A stretch of 64,000 nt of DNA, taken from assembly GCF_018613605.1 (NCBI RefSeq), contig NZ_JAGGPU010000005.1, forward strand, positions 310,001 to 374,000. Reading direction: 5' to 3'. The notes under the pieces were generated by a model. It had not been told where the DNA came from, searched no databases, and saw only the letters and a program-made list of their open reading frames with translations. Made by a program: the position numbers and the translations under genes. Positions 17,454 to 26,941 of this stretch are shown in pieces; position 1 is the first letter of the stretch, and every line of letters begins with the position of its first letter. Origin of the DNA: Pedobacter sp. ISL-64. Its GTDB lineage: Bacteria; Bacteroidota; Bacteroidia; Sphingobacteriales; Sphingobacteriaceae.

Positions 17454-17514
17454 TTCTCTCCTCGCTAAAACATGTGGGGCTTAATAAACGTTATGACAAA
17501 CACAAATAAATCTG

Positions 17515-17522
17515 TAATTTTG
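17515..17522 (+). promoter_or_regulatory. pyrE -7 box, leaderless geometry
   Basis: TAATTTTG fits TAnnTTTG and ends 4 nt before the pyrE ATG, the same spacing as at coaD. No clear -33 TTG is seen. Confidence 0.45.
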
Positions 17523-17526
17523 AGCC

Positions 17527-18192
17527 ATGTATAATAAAAGTGATATTGAATTAAAGGTAGCGGAATTTTTATTACAGATAAAAGCAATCAAATTACAACC
17601 AAATAATCCTTTTACTTGGGCATCTGGTTGGAAATCGCCAATTTATTGCGATAACAGAATTACCCTTTCCCACCCTCAGGTTAGAACTTACATCCGTCAG
17701 AAACTTGCACAGGCCATTCAGGAAGAGTTTGGTTCAGTAGATGTTATTGCTGGTGTTGCAACCGCTGGAATCCCTCAGGGCGTTTTAGTAGCTCAAGAAC
17801 TTGGTTTACCTTTCATCTATGTAAGAGCAAAGGCTAAAGAACACGGCACTGGAAGTTTAATAGAAGGCGAAGTGGTAGAAGGTCAACGTGTGGTCGTTAT
17901 CGAAGATTTAATTTCGACCGGAAAAAGCAGTCTACAAGCTGTTGATGCATTAAGAGCTGCAGGTTTATCGGTAGCTGGCTTAGCGGCAATTTTCACTTAC
18001 GGTTTCGAAAAAGCAGATGAAAATTTCGCTGCTGCAAAATGCCGTTACTTAACCTTATCAAACTATGGCGCTTTAATTGATTATGCTGCCGAGCACAGCA
18101 TTATTGCCAAAAGTGATATGGAATTATTAGGTAAATGGCGCTTAAATCCTTCAGAATGGGGACAAGGACAAGTTTTGAATCCGGAGTCTTAA
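17527..18192 (+). CDS. pyrE: Orotate phosphoribosyltransferase PyrE
   Basis: The 221-residue enzyme joins orotate to PRPP to make orotidine 5'-phosphate in pyrimidine synthesis. The PRPP-binding signature 'VVVIEDLISTGKSSLQA' lies at about 122-138. The early 'FTWASGWKSPIYCDNR' (30-45) and the catalytic-loop region 'YVRAKAKEHGTG' (98-109) are typical. Length is normal. The SRPBCC gene follows 36 nt later and may be cotranscribed. Confidence 0.94.
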   Translation: MYNKSDIELKVAEFLLQIKAIKLQPNNPFTWASGWKSPIYCDNRITLSHPQVRTYIRQKLAQAIQEEFGSVDVIAGVATAGIPQGVLVAQELGLPFIYVRAKAKEHGTGSLIEGEVVEGQRVVVIEDLISTGKSSLQAVDALRAAGLSVAGLAAIFTYGFEKADENFAAAKCRYLTLSNYGALIDYAAEHSIIAKSDMELLGKWRLNPSEWGQGQVLNPES

Positions 18193-18228
18193 GTTTTGAG
18201 TAAAAACAAAAATCTATAAAAATATATA

Positions 18229-18627
18229 ATGACTGTTATTGAAAGCACAGTAGAAGTTAATAAACCGGTTGCTGAGGTTTATGCTTTTCTATCCAACATG
18301 AACAATCATCAGCAATTGATGCCAGAAAACATTTACAACTGGGAATCGACTGAAGATGATGCACGATTTACCATCCAGAATATGGCAAAATTGGCCATTA
18401 AGATCTCTAACCGGGTAGAAAACGAAGAAATAACAGCAATTCCTAGCGAAAAGGCACCTTTTGATGTAGAATTAAAGTGGACTGTAGCAGATAATGGAAA
18501 CGGAACCACTACAGCGAAACACATTATCTCAGCTGATCTGAATATGATGATGAAAATGCTGGCATCTGGTCCACTACAAAAACTGGCCGATCACCAAACG
18601 GAAAAACTGAAAGAAATATTAGGGTAA
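18229..18627 (+). CDS. SRPBCC (START-like) protein
   Basis: The 132-residue protein opens with 'MTVIESTVEVNKPVAEVYAF', the usual beginning of an SRPBCC/polyketide-cyclase-like helix-grip fold, and continues with 'LSNMNNHQQLMPENIYNWES'. These small proteins bind hydrophobic ligands in a deep pocket; this type often follows pyrE in Sphingobacteria. It is probably cotranscribed with pyrE and ends at the terminator 18665-18693. Ligand unknown. Confidence 0.75.
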   Translation: MTVIESTVEVNKPVAEVYAFLSNMNNHQQLMPENIYNWESTEDDARFTIQNMAKLAIKISNRVENEEITAIPSEKAPFDVELKWTVADNGNGTTTAKHIISADLNMMMKMLASGPLQKLADHQTEKLKEILG

Positions 18628-18664
18628 AAAGTGATTGCACAAATTTAAATGATTACACAGATAC

Positions 18665-18693
18665 AAAAGACGAGTTAAACCTCGTCTTTTTTT
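18665..18693 (+). terminator. Intrinsic terminator after pyrE-SRPBCC
   Basis: AAAAGACGAG (18665-18674) pairs with CTCGTCTTTT (18681-18690) over a 6-nt loop and runs into TTTTTTT. Confidence 0.8.
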
Positions 18694-18768
18694 ATGCGTA
18701 AAAATTCCATTGCGTTCTCTTATCAGCACATTATTTTAATACCTTAGTTTTCGAATAACCTTTAAACT

Positions 18769-21444
18769 ATGAACCTCAGATTTCTCCAGGTAACTGCTTT
18801 ATTTTTTGCCCTTGCTCCTATTTCCAAAACACTTGCTCAATCGCTTACCGCTTTAAAAACCGAATATTTGGTTAACCCGATCGGCTTAGATAATCCAAAT
18901 CCGCGTTTTACATGGCAAATGAACGACGCCAATCAGGGTGCAAAACAAACAGCCTACCGCGTTTTGGTAGATACCGATTCGGCTTCGCTTGTTAAAGCCA
19001 GTGCAATACTTTGGAATACAGGCTGGGTTAAATCAGATGATAATTTGGTTATTTATTCGGGCCAGCAACTAAAACCTTTTACTAAATATTATTGGAGGGT
19101 TGATATTGCTGATGGAAGCCAAAAGAAATCAAACAAAGTGTATATCGCCAGCTTTGAAACCGGGATGATGAAAATGGAAAACTGGCAAGGTGCATGGATT
19201 TCGGATAATGAAAATACCAAGCTTAAGCCTGCACCCTATTTCCGAAACACCTTTACTACGGTTAAAAAAATCAAGTCGGCCAGGGCTTACATCGCAGCAG
19301 CTGGCTTATACGAACTCTCTATCAACGGCAAAAAAATTGGCAACCATCGCCTTGACCCGATGTATACCCGTTTTGATAGACGAACGTTATACGTTACCTA
19401 CGATGTAACCAAGGCCATCAGCAAAGGCAAAAATGCTATTGGCGTACTGCTGGGCAATGGCTGGTACAACCACCAATCGACCGCAGTTTGGTATTTCGAC
19501 CGTGCCCCCTGGCGCAACAGGCCAACTTTTTGTCTTGATGTACGCATCACTTATGAAGATGGCACAACCGAAACCATTAAATCAGGTAAGGAATGGAAAA
19601 CAGCTTTAAGTCCGATTATTTTTAATAGTATTTATACCGCCGAGCATTATGATGCCCGCCTTGAAAAAGCAGGCTGGAACACCCCAGATTTTGACGATAC
19701 AGATTGGAAAAATGTGATGTACCGTTCAGCACCATCTAAAAATATTGTTGCACAGGCCATGCACCCTATCCGTAATGTTGAAGAAATAGCAAGCAAAAGT
19801 TTAAGAAAGTTTAACGACACCGCTTATCTATTCGATCTGGGCAGAAATATTTCCGGCATAAGCAAAATCACGGTAAGCGGACCTGCCGGAACTGTTATAA
19901 AACTAAAGCACGGCGAGCGTTTATATACCAACGGACACGTAGACATCTCCAACATTGACGCCCATTACCGGCCAACTGATAATACTGATCCATTTCAGAC
20001 GGATATCCTGATTTTGAATGGAAAAGGTGAACAAAGTTTTATGCCGCATTTCAATTATAAGGGTTTTCAATATATAGAAGTGAGCAGCTCTGCTCCCATC
20101 CAATTGAAAAAGGAGGACTTGGTTGGCTACTTTATGCACAGCGATGTGCCAGTTATTGGTGATGTTAAATCGTCCGAACCAATTATTAACAAAATCTACT
20201 ATGCCACCAACAATTCTTACCTATCAAATCTTTTTGGCTACCCTACAGACTGTCCGCAGAGAGAGAAAAACGGTTGGACAGGCGATGCACAGATTGCGAT
20301 AGAAACTGGTCTTTATGGCTTTGACGGCATTACCATTTACGAAAAATGGCTTGCCGATCACCGTGATGAACAACAGCCAAATGGCGTTTTACCTTCCATT
20401 ATCCCTACCGATGGATGGGGTTACGAATGGGGTAACGGTCCCGATTGGACAAGTACAATTGCCATTATTCCATGGAATGTTTACCTGTTTTATGGAGATA
20501 AAAAGCTACTTGCCGATTGTTATGGGAATATTAGAAAATACGTGAACCACATAGACGAAACCTACCCAACGGGTTTAACCACATGGGGTTTGGGCGATTG
20601 GATCCCAGTGAAATCTAAATCTCCTGTTGAGCTTACCTCTACCTGTTATTATTATGCTGATGTGCTTATTTTGGCCAAGGCAGCAAAAATTTTAGGCAAA
20701 AACGATGACTATGAAAAGTACATAGCTTTGGCTAAAAAAATTAAAGATGCTTTTAATGCCAAGTATTTGAATAAAGAAAAAGGGATTTATGCTTCTGGTG
20801 TACAAACCGAAATGAGCGTTCCGCTTTATTGGAAAATTGTTCCGGAAGAATCGATTGCTTTAGTTGCAGAGAATCTAGCCAAACGCGTAGAAGCCGATGG
20901 TTTTCACTTGGATGTGGGATTATTGGGTACAAAAGCCATCTTAAATGCATTGAGCGAAAATGGTTACAGTGATATTGCCTACAAAGTTGCCGCTCAAAAA
21001 ACCTATCCAAGCTGGGGCTGGTGGATGGAAAACGGAGCCACCACTTTATACGAAAACTGGCCTATTGATGCAAAATCGGATATATCGATGAACCACATTA
21101 TGTTCGGAGAAATTGGCGCCTGGTTATACAAATCGCCAGGTGGTATCAAACCAGATGAAAAACAACCTGGCTTTAAGCATGTAATTTTAGATCCGCATAT
21201 TATGGCAGGGCTTGAGAGCTTCGAAGCCAGCCACATCGGTCCTTATGGAAAAATCACCAGTGCCTGGAAAAGAATTAATAATGGAATCAGGTATGACATT
21301 ACCATTCCGGCAAATTCTACAGCTACAATTAGCCTACCGCTTACGCGCGGCATGAATAATTATGTAAATGGTAAAATAAACAACATTGGCAAAATAGATT
21401 TAGCAGCTGGTAAATATGTAATTGAACATAAAGCCCGAAAATAG
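18769..21444 (+). CDS. GH78 alpha-L-rhamnosidase
   Basis: The 891-residue secreted enzyme has a signal peptide (1-24, ending 'SKTLAQ') and the standard GH78 order: an N-terminal beta-sandwich ('LKTEYLVNPIGLDNPNPRFT'), the Bac_rhamnosid_N carbohydrate-binding sandwich ('ARAYIAAAGLYELSINGKKI'), the (alpha/alpha)6 catalytic barrel and a C-terminal sandwich. The acid/base signature 'DCPQREKNGWTGD' begins at residue 494, and 'WENWP...SMNHIMFGEIGAWLY' follows near 765-790. It removes terminal alpha-L-rhamnose from plant or microbial glycans, probably in the periplasm. There is no SusC/D pair nearby, so it is not part of a complete polysaccharide utilisation locus here. Confidence 0.93.
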   Translation: MNLRFLQVTALFFALAPISKTLAQSLTALKTEYLVNPIGLDNPNPRFTWQMNDANQGAKQTAYRVLVDTDSASLVKASAILWNTGWVKSDDNLVIYSGQQLKPFTKYYWRVDIADGSQKKSNKVYIASFETGMMKMENWQGAWISDNENTKLKPAPYFRNTFTTVKKIKSARAYIAAAGLYELSINGKKIGNHRLDPMYTRFDRRTLYVTYDVTKAISKGKNAIGVLLGNGWYNHQSTAVWYFDRAPWRNRPTFCLDVRITYEDGTTETIKSGKEWKTALSPIIFNSIYTAEHYDARLEKAGWNTPDFDDTDWKNVMYRSAPSKNIVAQAMHPIRNVEEIASKSLRKFNDTAYLFDLGRNISGISKITVSGPAGTVIKLKHGERLYTNGHVDISNIDAHYRPTDNTDPFQTDILILNGKGEQSFMPHFNYKGFQYIEVSSSAPIQLKKEDLVGYFMHSDVPVIGDVKSSEPIINKIYYATNNSYLSNLFGYPTDCPQREKNGWTGDAQIAIETGLYGFDGITIYEKWLADHRDEQQPNGVLPSIIPTDGWGYEWGNGPDWTSTIAIIPWNVYLFYGDKKLLADCYGNIRKYVNHIDETYPTGLTTWGLGDWIPVKSKSPVELTSTCYYYADVLILAKAAKILGKNDDYEKYIALAKKIKDAFNAKYLNKEKGIYASGVQTEMSVPLYWKIVPEESIALVAENLAKRVEADGFHLDVGLLGTKAILNALSENGYSDIAYKVAAQKTYPSWGWWMENGATTLYENWPIDAKSDISMNHIMFGEIGAWLYKSPGGIKPDEKQPGFKHVILDPHIMAGLESFEASHIGPYGKITSAWKRINNGIRYDITIPANSTATISLPLTRGMNNYVNGKINNIGKIDLAAGKYVIEHKARK

Positions 21445-22566
21445 TTTCGGACTTCGCTGGGTTTACAACGGCTTTGTTATTCTGAACGCAGTGAAGAATC
21501 TTTTGCTTAAATGCTAAAATTAAAACACTATCTCCAGACCTCGCAGGTTTTCGAAACCTGCGAGGTTTAAACCTACAAGATTATTAATCACAATCCCTAG
21601 ATCCGATGAGGTGACTTAGGCAGTCAATATTTTTTTGGAAAAGCAAGGTTCGGCGCACTTGGGTTATGAAAGCCCCGCTATCCGCTTCAAAGCCTTGGCT
21701 CGTTCCTCACCTGCGAGTTTTACGCTCCTATCGGGTTTATTAATGATAAAATCAGTTGCTTTTGGCCATACATTATGCTGACCTCGAGATATTTTCCAGC
21801 GATAAATACTGCGTTAGGGATTGTAAGGGTTCAGTACCGATTCTTCATCGGTACCGGAGCGAAGCGCAGCCCTGAAAAGCCCGCCCCTTGCGCAGCTTGG
21901 GTAACGCCCAAATCAGTTAGCAGTTGGCAATTAGCAATACAAACCTCGCAGGTTTAAACCTATTAAGATTTTTATTAACTCATCTCTTAGATGCACTGAG
22001 GCCACTTAGATGATCAATATTTTTTAGAAAAGCAGGATTCGGCATGCTTAGGTTACGACAGTCCTGCTATCCCTCCAAGTCCTCACTCATTCTTCGCTCC
22101 GGGCTTTTCGTTCTATCAGGTTTATTTAACAAAGTCAGTTTTTTAACGTCCATTATCCAGACCTCGCAGGTTTAATTCGGCGTTGTGTATTTATTTTAAT
22201 GGCCTCATTGAGGGCTGCGCCGTTTAAAAACCTGCGAGGTCTAAATCATCGGGATATCTTCCAACGGTAAATACCGCGTTAGGGATTGTAAGGGTTCAGT
22301 ACCGATCCTTCATCGGTACCAGAGCGCAGCACAGCCCTGAAAAGCCCGGACCCTTGCGCAGCATGGGTAACGCCCAAATCAGTTGGCAGTTAACGGTTGG
22401 CAATTTATAATACAAACCTGGTAATACTAAAAACAACACACGACAATTTTTCAGTATAAAACATTAAAAATCAGCAATTTAGTCATTAAAGACAAAATCT
22501 TACCGACAAAATTTCCGATTGTAAAATCAAAACTGCTGTGGCATTTGTTTTGACTTAAACGGGAAT
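21445..22566. repeat. Composite direct repeats with REPIN-like palindromes
   Basis: No gene in 1.1 kb. Two related units occupy about 21535-21955 and 21950-22425. Both carry a block starting GCGTTAGGGATTGTAAGGGT (21811 and 22276) with an internal ACCGAT/ATCGGT hairpin and 'AGCCCTGAAAAGCCCG', and both carry an upstream block containing 'AATATTTTTTnGAAAAGCA'. Palindromes with the arm CCTCGCAGGTTT occur as a tight hairpin (21539-21567), a single copy (about 21945-21957) and a widely spaced inverted pair (22159-22173/22228-22242). The two units differ by indels, mainly the inverted pair in unit two. Confidence 0.75.
22159..22242. repeat. REPIN-like 84-bp inverted repeat
   Basis: AGACCTCGCAGGTTT (22159-22173) is the exact reverse complement of 22228-22242. 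Inside, CGGCG (about 22178) and CGCCG (about 22218) form a second nested pair. The size and two-palindrome form resemble REPINs or short MITEs. No transposase is in the window. Confidence 0.7.
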
Positions 22567-25167
22567 ATGAACTTCAACAATTTTACTATAAAAGCCCAGG
22601 AAGCAGTTCAACAGGCTTCTGAAATAGCCCAAGGCAATCAGCAACAGGCTATTGAAACGGCACACCTGCTTAAAGGTTTGCTTACTGTTGATGAAAACGT
22701 GGTTTCTTATGTTTTAAAGAAACTGAATGTTAACCTAAATTCACTAAATCAAAACTTAGATGCAGAGATTGGCAAGTTCCCGAAAGTGAGCGGAAGCAAT
22801 GTCTATCTGTCGTCTAATGCCAATAGCGCCCTGCAGAAAGCGCAAACATTTTTAAAAGAATTTAAAGATGAATTTGTGTCTGTAGAGCATTTATTATTAG
22901 GCATATTAGCCGTTAACGATAGCACTTCGAAATTATTAAAAGAACAGGGCGTTAACGAAAAGGACCTTAAGAAAGCCATTGTAGAATTACGTGGCGACAA
23001 CCGTGTAACAGATCAAAATGCCGAAGCTACTTACCAGGCCCTAAGCAAATATGCAAGGAATTTAAACGAATATGCCGAGAGCGGAAAGCTTGACCCGGTG
23101 ATCGGCCGCGATGAAGAAATCCGCCGAGTGATTCAGATTTTATCACGCAGAACCAAGAACAACCCTATTTTAATTGGTGAGCCCGGTGTAGGTAAAACTG
23201 CCATTGCAGAGGGTATTGCCTTCAGGATTATTAAAGGTGATGTACCTGAAAATTTAAAAAGCAAAGTGGTTTATTCGCTCGATATGGGTTCACTTATTGC
23301 AGGTGCAAAATATAAAGGCGAGTTCGAAGAACGTTTAAAAGCTGTGGTTAAAGAAGTTACCCAGAGCGATGGCGAAATCGTATTGTTTATTGATGAGATC
23401 CATACTTTGGTAGGTGCTGGTGGTGGCGAAGGCGCAATGGATGCGGCGAACATTTTAAAACCCGCCCTTGCCCGTGGAGAATTGCGTGCCATTGGTGCAA
23501 CAACTTTAGATGAATATCAAAAATATTTAGAAAAGGATAAAGCACTAGAGCGTCGTTTCCAAAAAGTAAGGGTTGAAGAACCTGATACACAGGATGCGAT
23601 TTCTATCCTCCGTGGATTGAAAGAACGTTACGAAACACACCACAAGGTAAGGATTAAAGATGAAGCAATTATCGCAGCTGTAGAAATGAGTCAGCGGTAT
23701 ATTTCAGACCGTTTCTTGCCAGATAAAGCCATCGATTTAATGGATGAAGCGGCATCAAAATTACGTATGGAGATGGATAGCGTACCTGAAAATGTGGACG
23801 CCTTAGACCGCGAGATTATGCGTTTAGAAATTGAACGCGAAGCCATTAAACGTGAAAAAGACGATAGAAAAGTTAAAGAATTATCAGAAGAGATCGCCAA
23901 TCTTTCAGCAGAGCGTGATCAATTGAAAGCAAAATGGCAAGGTGAAAAAGATTTGGTAGATGCGGTTAATAATCAACTGGAACAGATTGAGCATTATAAA
24001 TTAGAGGCAGAGCAAGCAGAACGTGCCGGAGATTATGGCAAAGTGGCCGAAATCCGTTACGGAAAAATTAAAGAAGCGCAAGATAAAGTTGAAAAACTAA
24101 AAGCCGATTTAGAAAGTCAGCAAAGCGATAGCCGCATGCTTAAGGAAGAAGTTACCGCTGATGATATTGCAGGTGTAGTTGGCCGTTGGACGGGCATTCC
24201 GGTTACAAAACTGATTGCCAGTGAGCGCGAGAAATTGCTTCATTTAGAAGATGAATTACACCAACGTGTAGCTGGACAGGATGAAGCAATTGAGGCCATT
24301 TCTGATGCAATTCGCCGCTCCCGTGCAGGTTTACAGGATAAACGCAAACCAATTGGGTCTTTCATCTTTTTAGGTACAACCGGAGTAGGTAAAACTGAGC
24401 TTGCAAAAGCCCTGGCCGAATTTTTATTCAACGATGAAAATGCACTGACACGTATCGATATGAGTGAATATCAGGAACGTCATGCAGTATCGCGTCTAAT
24501 TGGAGCGCCGCCTGGATATGTTGGTTACGATGAAGGCGGACAGTTAACCGAAGCCGTTAGGCGTAAACCTTACTCTGTGGTATTGCTTGATGAGATTGAA
24601 AAAGCACATCCGGATGTATTTAATATCCTGTTACAGGTGTTGGATGATGGACGTTTAACCGATAATAAAGGCAGGACGGTGAATTTTAAAAACACCATCA
24701 TTATCATGACCTCAAATATCGGTGCGCATTTAATTCAGGATAACTTTAAAAACTTAAGCGATGAAAATCGAGAAGAAGTAATTGCGAAAACCAAAAACGA
24801 ATTGTTCGAGGTATTAAAACAAACCATTCGCCCAGAGTTTTTGAACAGGATTGACGAGCTGATTATGTTTACACCATTAAACCGCAGCGAAATCAGAAAC
24901 ATTGTAAGCTTACAGTTTAAACATGTACAGCAAACATTGGCCGAAATGGGTATAGAAATGGATGCCAGTGATGAAGCTTTAGATTGGTTGGCACAATTGG
25001 GTTACGATCCGCAGTTTGGTGCCAGACCGTTAAAAAGGGTTATCCAAAAAAGAATCCTAAATGAGTTATCGAAAGAGATATTGGCGGGTAAGATAGATAA
25101 AGACAGCAAAATTAAGTTGGATATGTTCGATCATAATTTTGTGTTCCTGAACCAAAAAACAGCTTAA
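22567..25167 (+). CDS. clpB: ATP-dependent disaggregase ClpB
   Basis: The 866-residue chaperone has the full ClpB order: N-domain (1-145), first AAA+ module with Walker A 'GEPGVGKT' starting at residue 204, a coiled-coil middle domain (about 400-525) that separates ClpB from ClpA/C, and the second AAA+ module with 'GTTGVGKT' starting at 603 and '[20 protein letters not shown]'. As a hexamer it threads aggregated proteins together with DnaK. It is monocistronic with a strong terminator at 25180-25214. No obvious heat-shock element (such as a CIRCE repeat) was seen upstream. Confidence 0.96.
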   Translation: MNFNNFTIKAQEAVQQASEIAQGNQQQAIETAHLLKGLLTVDENVVSYVLKKLNVNLNSLNQNLDAEIGKFPKVSGSNVYLSSNANSALQKAQTFLKEFKDEFVSVEHLLLGILAVNDSTSKLLKEQGVNEKDLKKAIVELRGDNRVTDQNAEATYQALSKYARNLNEYAESGKLDPVIGRDEEIRRVIQILSRRTKNNPILIGEPGVGKTAIAEGIAFRIIKGDVPENLKSKVVYSLDMGSLIAGAKYKGEFEERLKAVVKEVTQSDGEIVLFIDEIHTLVGAGGGEGAMDAANILKPALARGELRAIGATTLDEYQKYLEKDKALERRFQKVRVEEPDTQDAISILRGLKERYETHHKVRIKDEAIIAAVEMSQRYISDRFLPDKAIDLMDEAASKLRMEMDSVPENVDALDREIMRLEIEREAIKREKDDRKVKELSEEIANLSAERDQLKAKWQGEKDLVDAVNNQLEQIEHYKLEAEQAERAGDYGKVAEIRYGKIKEAQDKVEKLKADLESQQSDSRMLKEEVTADDIAGVVGRWTGIPVTKLIASEREKLLHLEDELHQRVAGQDEAIEAISDAIRRSRAGLQDKRKPIGSFIFLGTTGVGKTELAKALAEFLFNDENALTRIDMSEYQERHAVSRLIGAPPGYVGYDEGGQLTEAVRRKPYSVVLLDEIEKAHPDVFNILLQVLDDGRLTDNKGRTVNFKNTIIIMTSNIGAHLIQDNFKNLSDENREEVIAKTKNELFEVLKQTIRPEFLNRIDELIMFTPLNRSEIRNIVSLQFKHVQQTLAEMGIEMDASDEALDWLAQLGYDPQFGARPLKRVIQKRILNELSKEILAGKIDKDSKIKLDMFDHNFVFLNQKTA

Positions 25168-25179
25168 AATACAACAATC

Positions 25180-25214
25180 AAAATCCCATAGGTCAAATCC
25201 TATGGGATTTTTTT
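25180..25214 (+). terminator. Intrinsic terminator after clpB
   Basis: AAAATCCCATAGG (25180-25192) pairs with CCTATGGGATTTT (25199-25211) over a 6-nt loop, followed by T residues. Confidence 0.85.
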
Positions 25215-25254
25215 GTTTAATAGCTAATTTCCCTACTATTGACAGACTTTAAAG

Positions 25255-25371
25255 GAAAATCCGTCATCGACTGGAACGCAGTGGAATGGAGAGATCTGCC
25301 TAAGCAGACTTAGCTCTGCGTTGAGCACTTATGTAATTCCCGGCTACGTTGCAATCTGCGCGAAATGACAG
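25255..25371. repeat. Dispersed 'CGTCAT...ATGACA' repeat
   Basis: The element begins TCCGTCATCGACTGGAACGC and ends GCGCGAAATGACAG; it belongs to the same loose class as 44718-44832. Together with the clpB terminator it is all that is visible in the gene-free stretch 25168-25487. Confidence 0.5.
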
Positions 25372-25487
25372 CCGCATATTGAGTCCTAATTCAAAAATAC
25401 ATTTTAGGTAACTAACATGATAGTTCGTTTTCTTGTTTTTTGTTTCAATAATGATTATTATTGATTACACACAAAAACACAAATAAA

Positions 25488-26141
25488 ATGAAACCTAAAT
25501 TAATCATCATGGCGCTGCTATGCGCCGTCAGTTGGCATTGCTATGCCCAAACTGAAAAAGGAACCGGCTTCGCTGGTTTGAGCTTAAGTTTTGGAACCTC
25601 CAAACAAAACAATTCATCACCAAGTTTAAACACCTTTACGGCCACACCTCGCGGAGGCTACTTTTTAGCTAATAATTTCGCTATAGGACTCGAAATTCCC
25701 TTAAATCTTTCCAAACTACGTGGCGAAAGTTATATCTCTTGGGACGAAGAAGATGGAAGATATGAAGACCGCTATGGTCCAAAAGAATTTAGCTTCGGCA
25801 TATCTCCTTTCATACGGAAATATGTGGATGTTAAAAATCGGTTTAAGTTTTTTGCCCAGGCTAATTTGCTGCTCCAAATTAACACATTCAATAGAATTGA
25901 CGATGAGGGTTATCTTATCCGTACCGATGCACGTGCAAAAGGCTTTGGAGCAAGTCTAAGTCCAGGTTTTGCTTATATGCTTTCTAACGATTCGAGTATC
26001 GAGTTTTCGTTTCCTATTTTAAGTTTCTTTCATCAAAATTATTATGCTGAAGAATCGCTGTACAACTTTGATAAGAAAAATAACTTGAGGCTGGCACTCG
26101 ATAACTTTACCCCTACTTTCACGATCAATATTCACTTCTAA
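25488..26141 (+). CDS. Outer-membrane beta-barrel protein
   Basis: The 217-residue protein has a signal peptide (1-22, 'LLCAVSWHCYAQ') and then alternating polar/apolar strands with frequent aromatic residues, ending 'FTPTFTINIHF', a C-terminal aromatic as used for outer-membrane insertion. The mature start 'QTEKGTGFAGLSLSFG' is shared with the proteins at 26942 and 29974. Start: ATG at 25488 rather than an ATG 27 nt upstream, because only the former places the signal peptide correctly. It precedes the 22-residue-repeat gene by 11 nt, so the two are likely cotranscribed. Ligand unknown. Confidence 0.75.
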   Translation: MKPKLIIMALLCAVSWHCYAQTEKGTGFAGLSLSFGTSKQNNSSPSLNTFTATPRGGYFLANNFAIGLEIPLNLSKLRGESYISWDEEDGRYEDRYGPKEFSFGISPFIRKYVDVKNRFKFFAQANLLLQINTFNRIDDEGYLIRTDARAKGFGASLSPGFAYMLSNDSSIEFSFPILSFFHQNYYAEESLYNFDKKNNLRLALDNFTPTFTINIHF

Positions 26142-26152
26142 CCTTACATCTC

Positions 26153-26779
26153 ATGAAAAATATATTAAGCCGAAACCTAAAGGTTTTAAGTATAGCCCTG
26201 TTTTTAACTTATGCATTTAATGTAAAAGCACAAACTACGGCAAACACAGAAATAAAATATTACAGAAGTATTTTTCCCGAAGAAAACGGAAAGATCAAAT
26301 CAATCGGCAATACCAATTTTGAATACTACAAAAGTATTTTCCCTGAAGAAAATGGAAAGATTAAATCCATTGGAGATAAGAAATTTGAATATTATAAAAG
26401 TATTTTTCCAGAGGAAAATGGTAAAATTAAATCTGTAGGCGATAAAAAAATAGAATATTTCAGAAGCATCTTTCCTGAAGAAAATGGAAAGGTAAAATCA
26501 ATCGGAGATATGCCTATCGAATATTATCGCAGTATATTCCCTGAGGAGGATGGAAAAATCAAATCAATTGGTAATGTTACCATCGAATATTACAGAAGCA
26601 TTTTCCCCGAAGAAAATGGAAAGATCAAATCAATTGGTAATGTTACCATCGAATACTACAGAAGCATTTTCCCTGAAGAAAATGGAAAGCTCAAATCAAT
26701 TACAGGTGAAACAGGAAGTGATTTCAATTTCTCTCCTACTGAACTGTATTATTTTATCCTGAATGCAAATTCGAAGTAA
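26153..26779 (+). CDS. Secreted protein with seven 22-residue repeats
   Basis: The 208-residue product has a signal peptide (1-27, 'FLTYAFNVKA') and then seven near-identical 22-residue repeats (about 34-187) with consensus 'IEYYRSIFPEENGKIKSIGN' plus two variable residues, ending in a unique tail '...SPTELYYFILNANSK'. Each repeat is encoded by 66 nt and copies are very similar at DNA level, implying recent duplication. I know no family for it. It is cotranscribed with the preceding beta-barrel gene and its repeats could form a beta-solenoid or stacked hairpins on the cell surface; that is inference. Confidence 0.7.
   Translation: MKNILSRNLKVLSIALFLTYAFNVKAQTTANTEIKYYRSIFPEENGKIKSIGNTNFEYYKSIFPEENGKIKSIGDKKFEYYKSIFPEENGKIKSVGDKKIEYFRSIFPEENGKVKSIGDMPIEYYRSIFPEEDGKIKSIGNVTIEYYRSIFPEENGKIKSIGNVTIEYYRSIFPEENGKLKSITGETGSDFNFSPTELYYFILNANSK
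26252..26713 (+). repeat. Seven tandem 66-bp coding repeats
   Basis: In-frame tandem repeats inside the preceding gene. Copies five and six carry the same 'ATTGGTAATGTTACCATCGA' junction, so they are the youngest duplicates; copies two to four diverge in third codon positions. Confidence 0.85.
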
Positions 26780-26808
26780 AGTACAATCCATTCATTCTTA
26801 TCATCGAA

Positions 26809-26844
26809 CATCGATCCAGTAAATCAGATCGGTGTTTTTTTTAT
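26809..26844 (+). terminator. Intrinsic terminator
   Basis: CATCGAT (26809-26815) pairs with ATCGGTG (26828-26834, one G-T pair), followed by eight T. It closes the beta-barrel/repeat-protein transcript. Confidence 0.65.
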
Positions 26845-26941
26845 TTACTGACATTCAAAAAATTAACATAAAATTAACTAAACATATAGTTTTATATTGT
26901 GTTTTTATGCTATCATTGAAGACACAAAAACACAAATGAAA

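Noticed and set aside
21775..21957. Open frame of about 60 codons in the composite repeat
   Set aside because: It lies in repeated non-coding sequence and is not kept open in the second repeat unit.
26252..26713. Tandem repeats as a CRISPR array
   Set aside because: The 66-bp units are contiguous, in frame, and code for a 22-residue protein repeat; there are no spacers.
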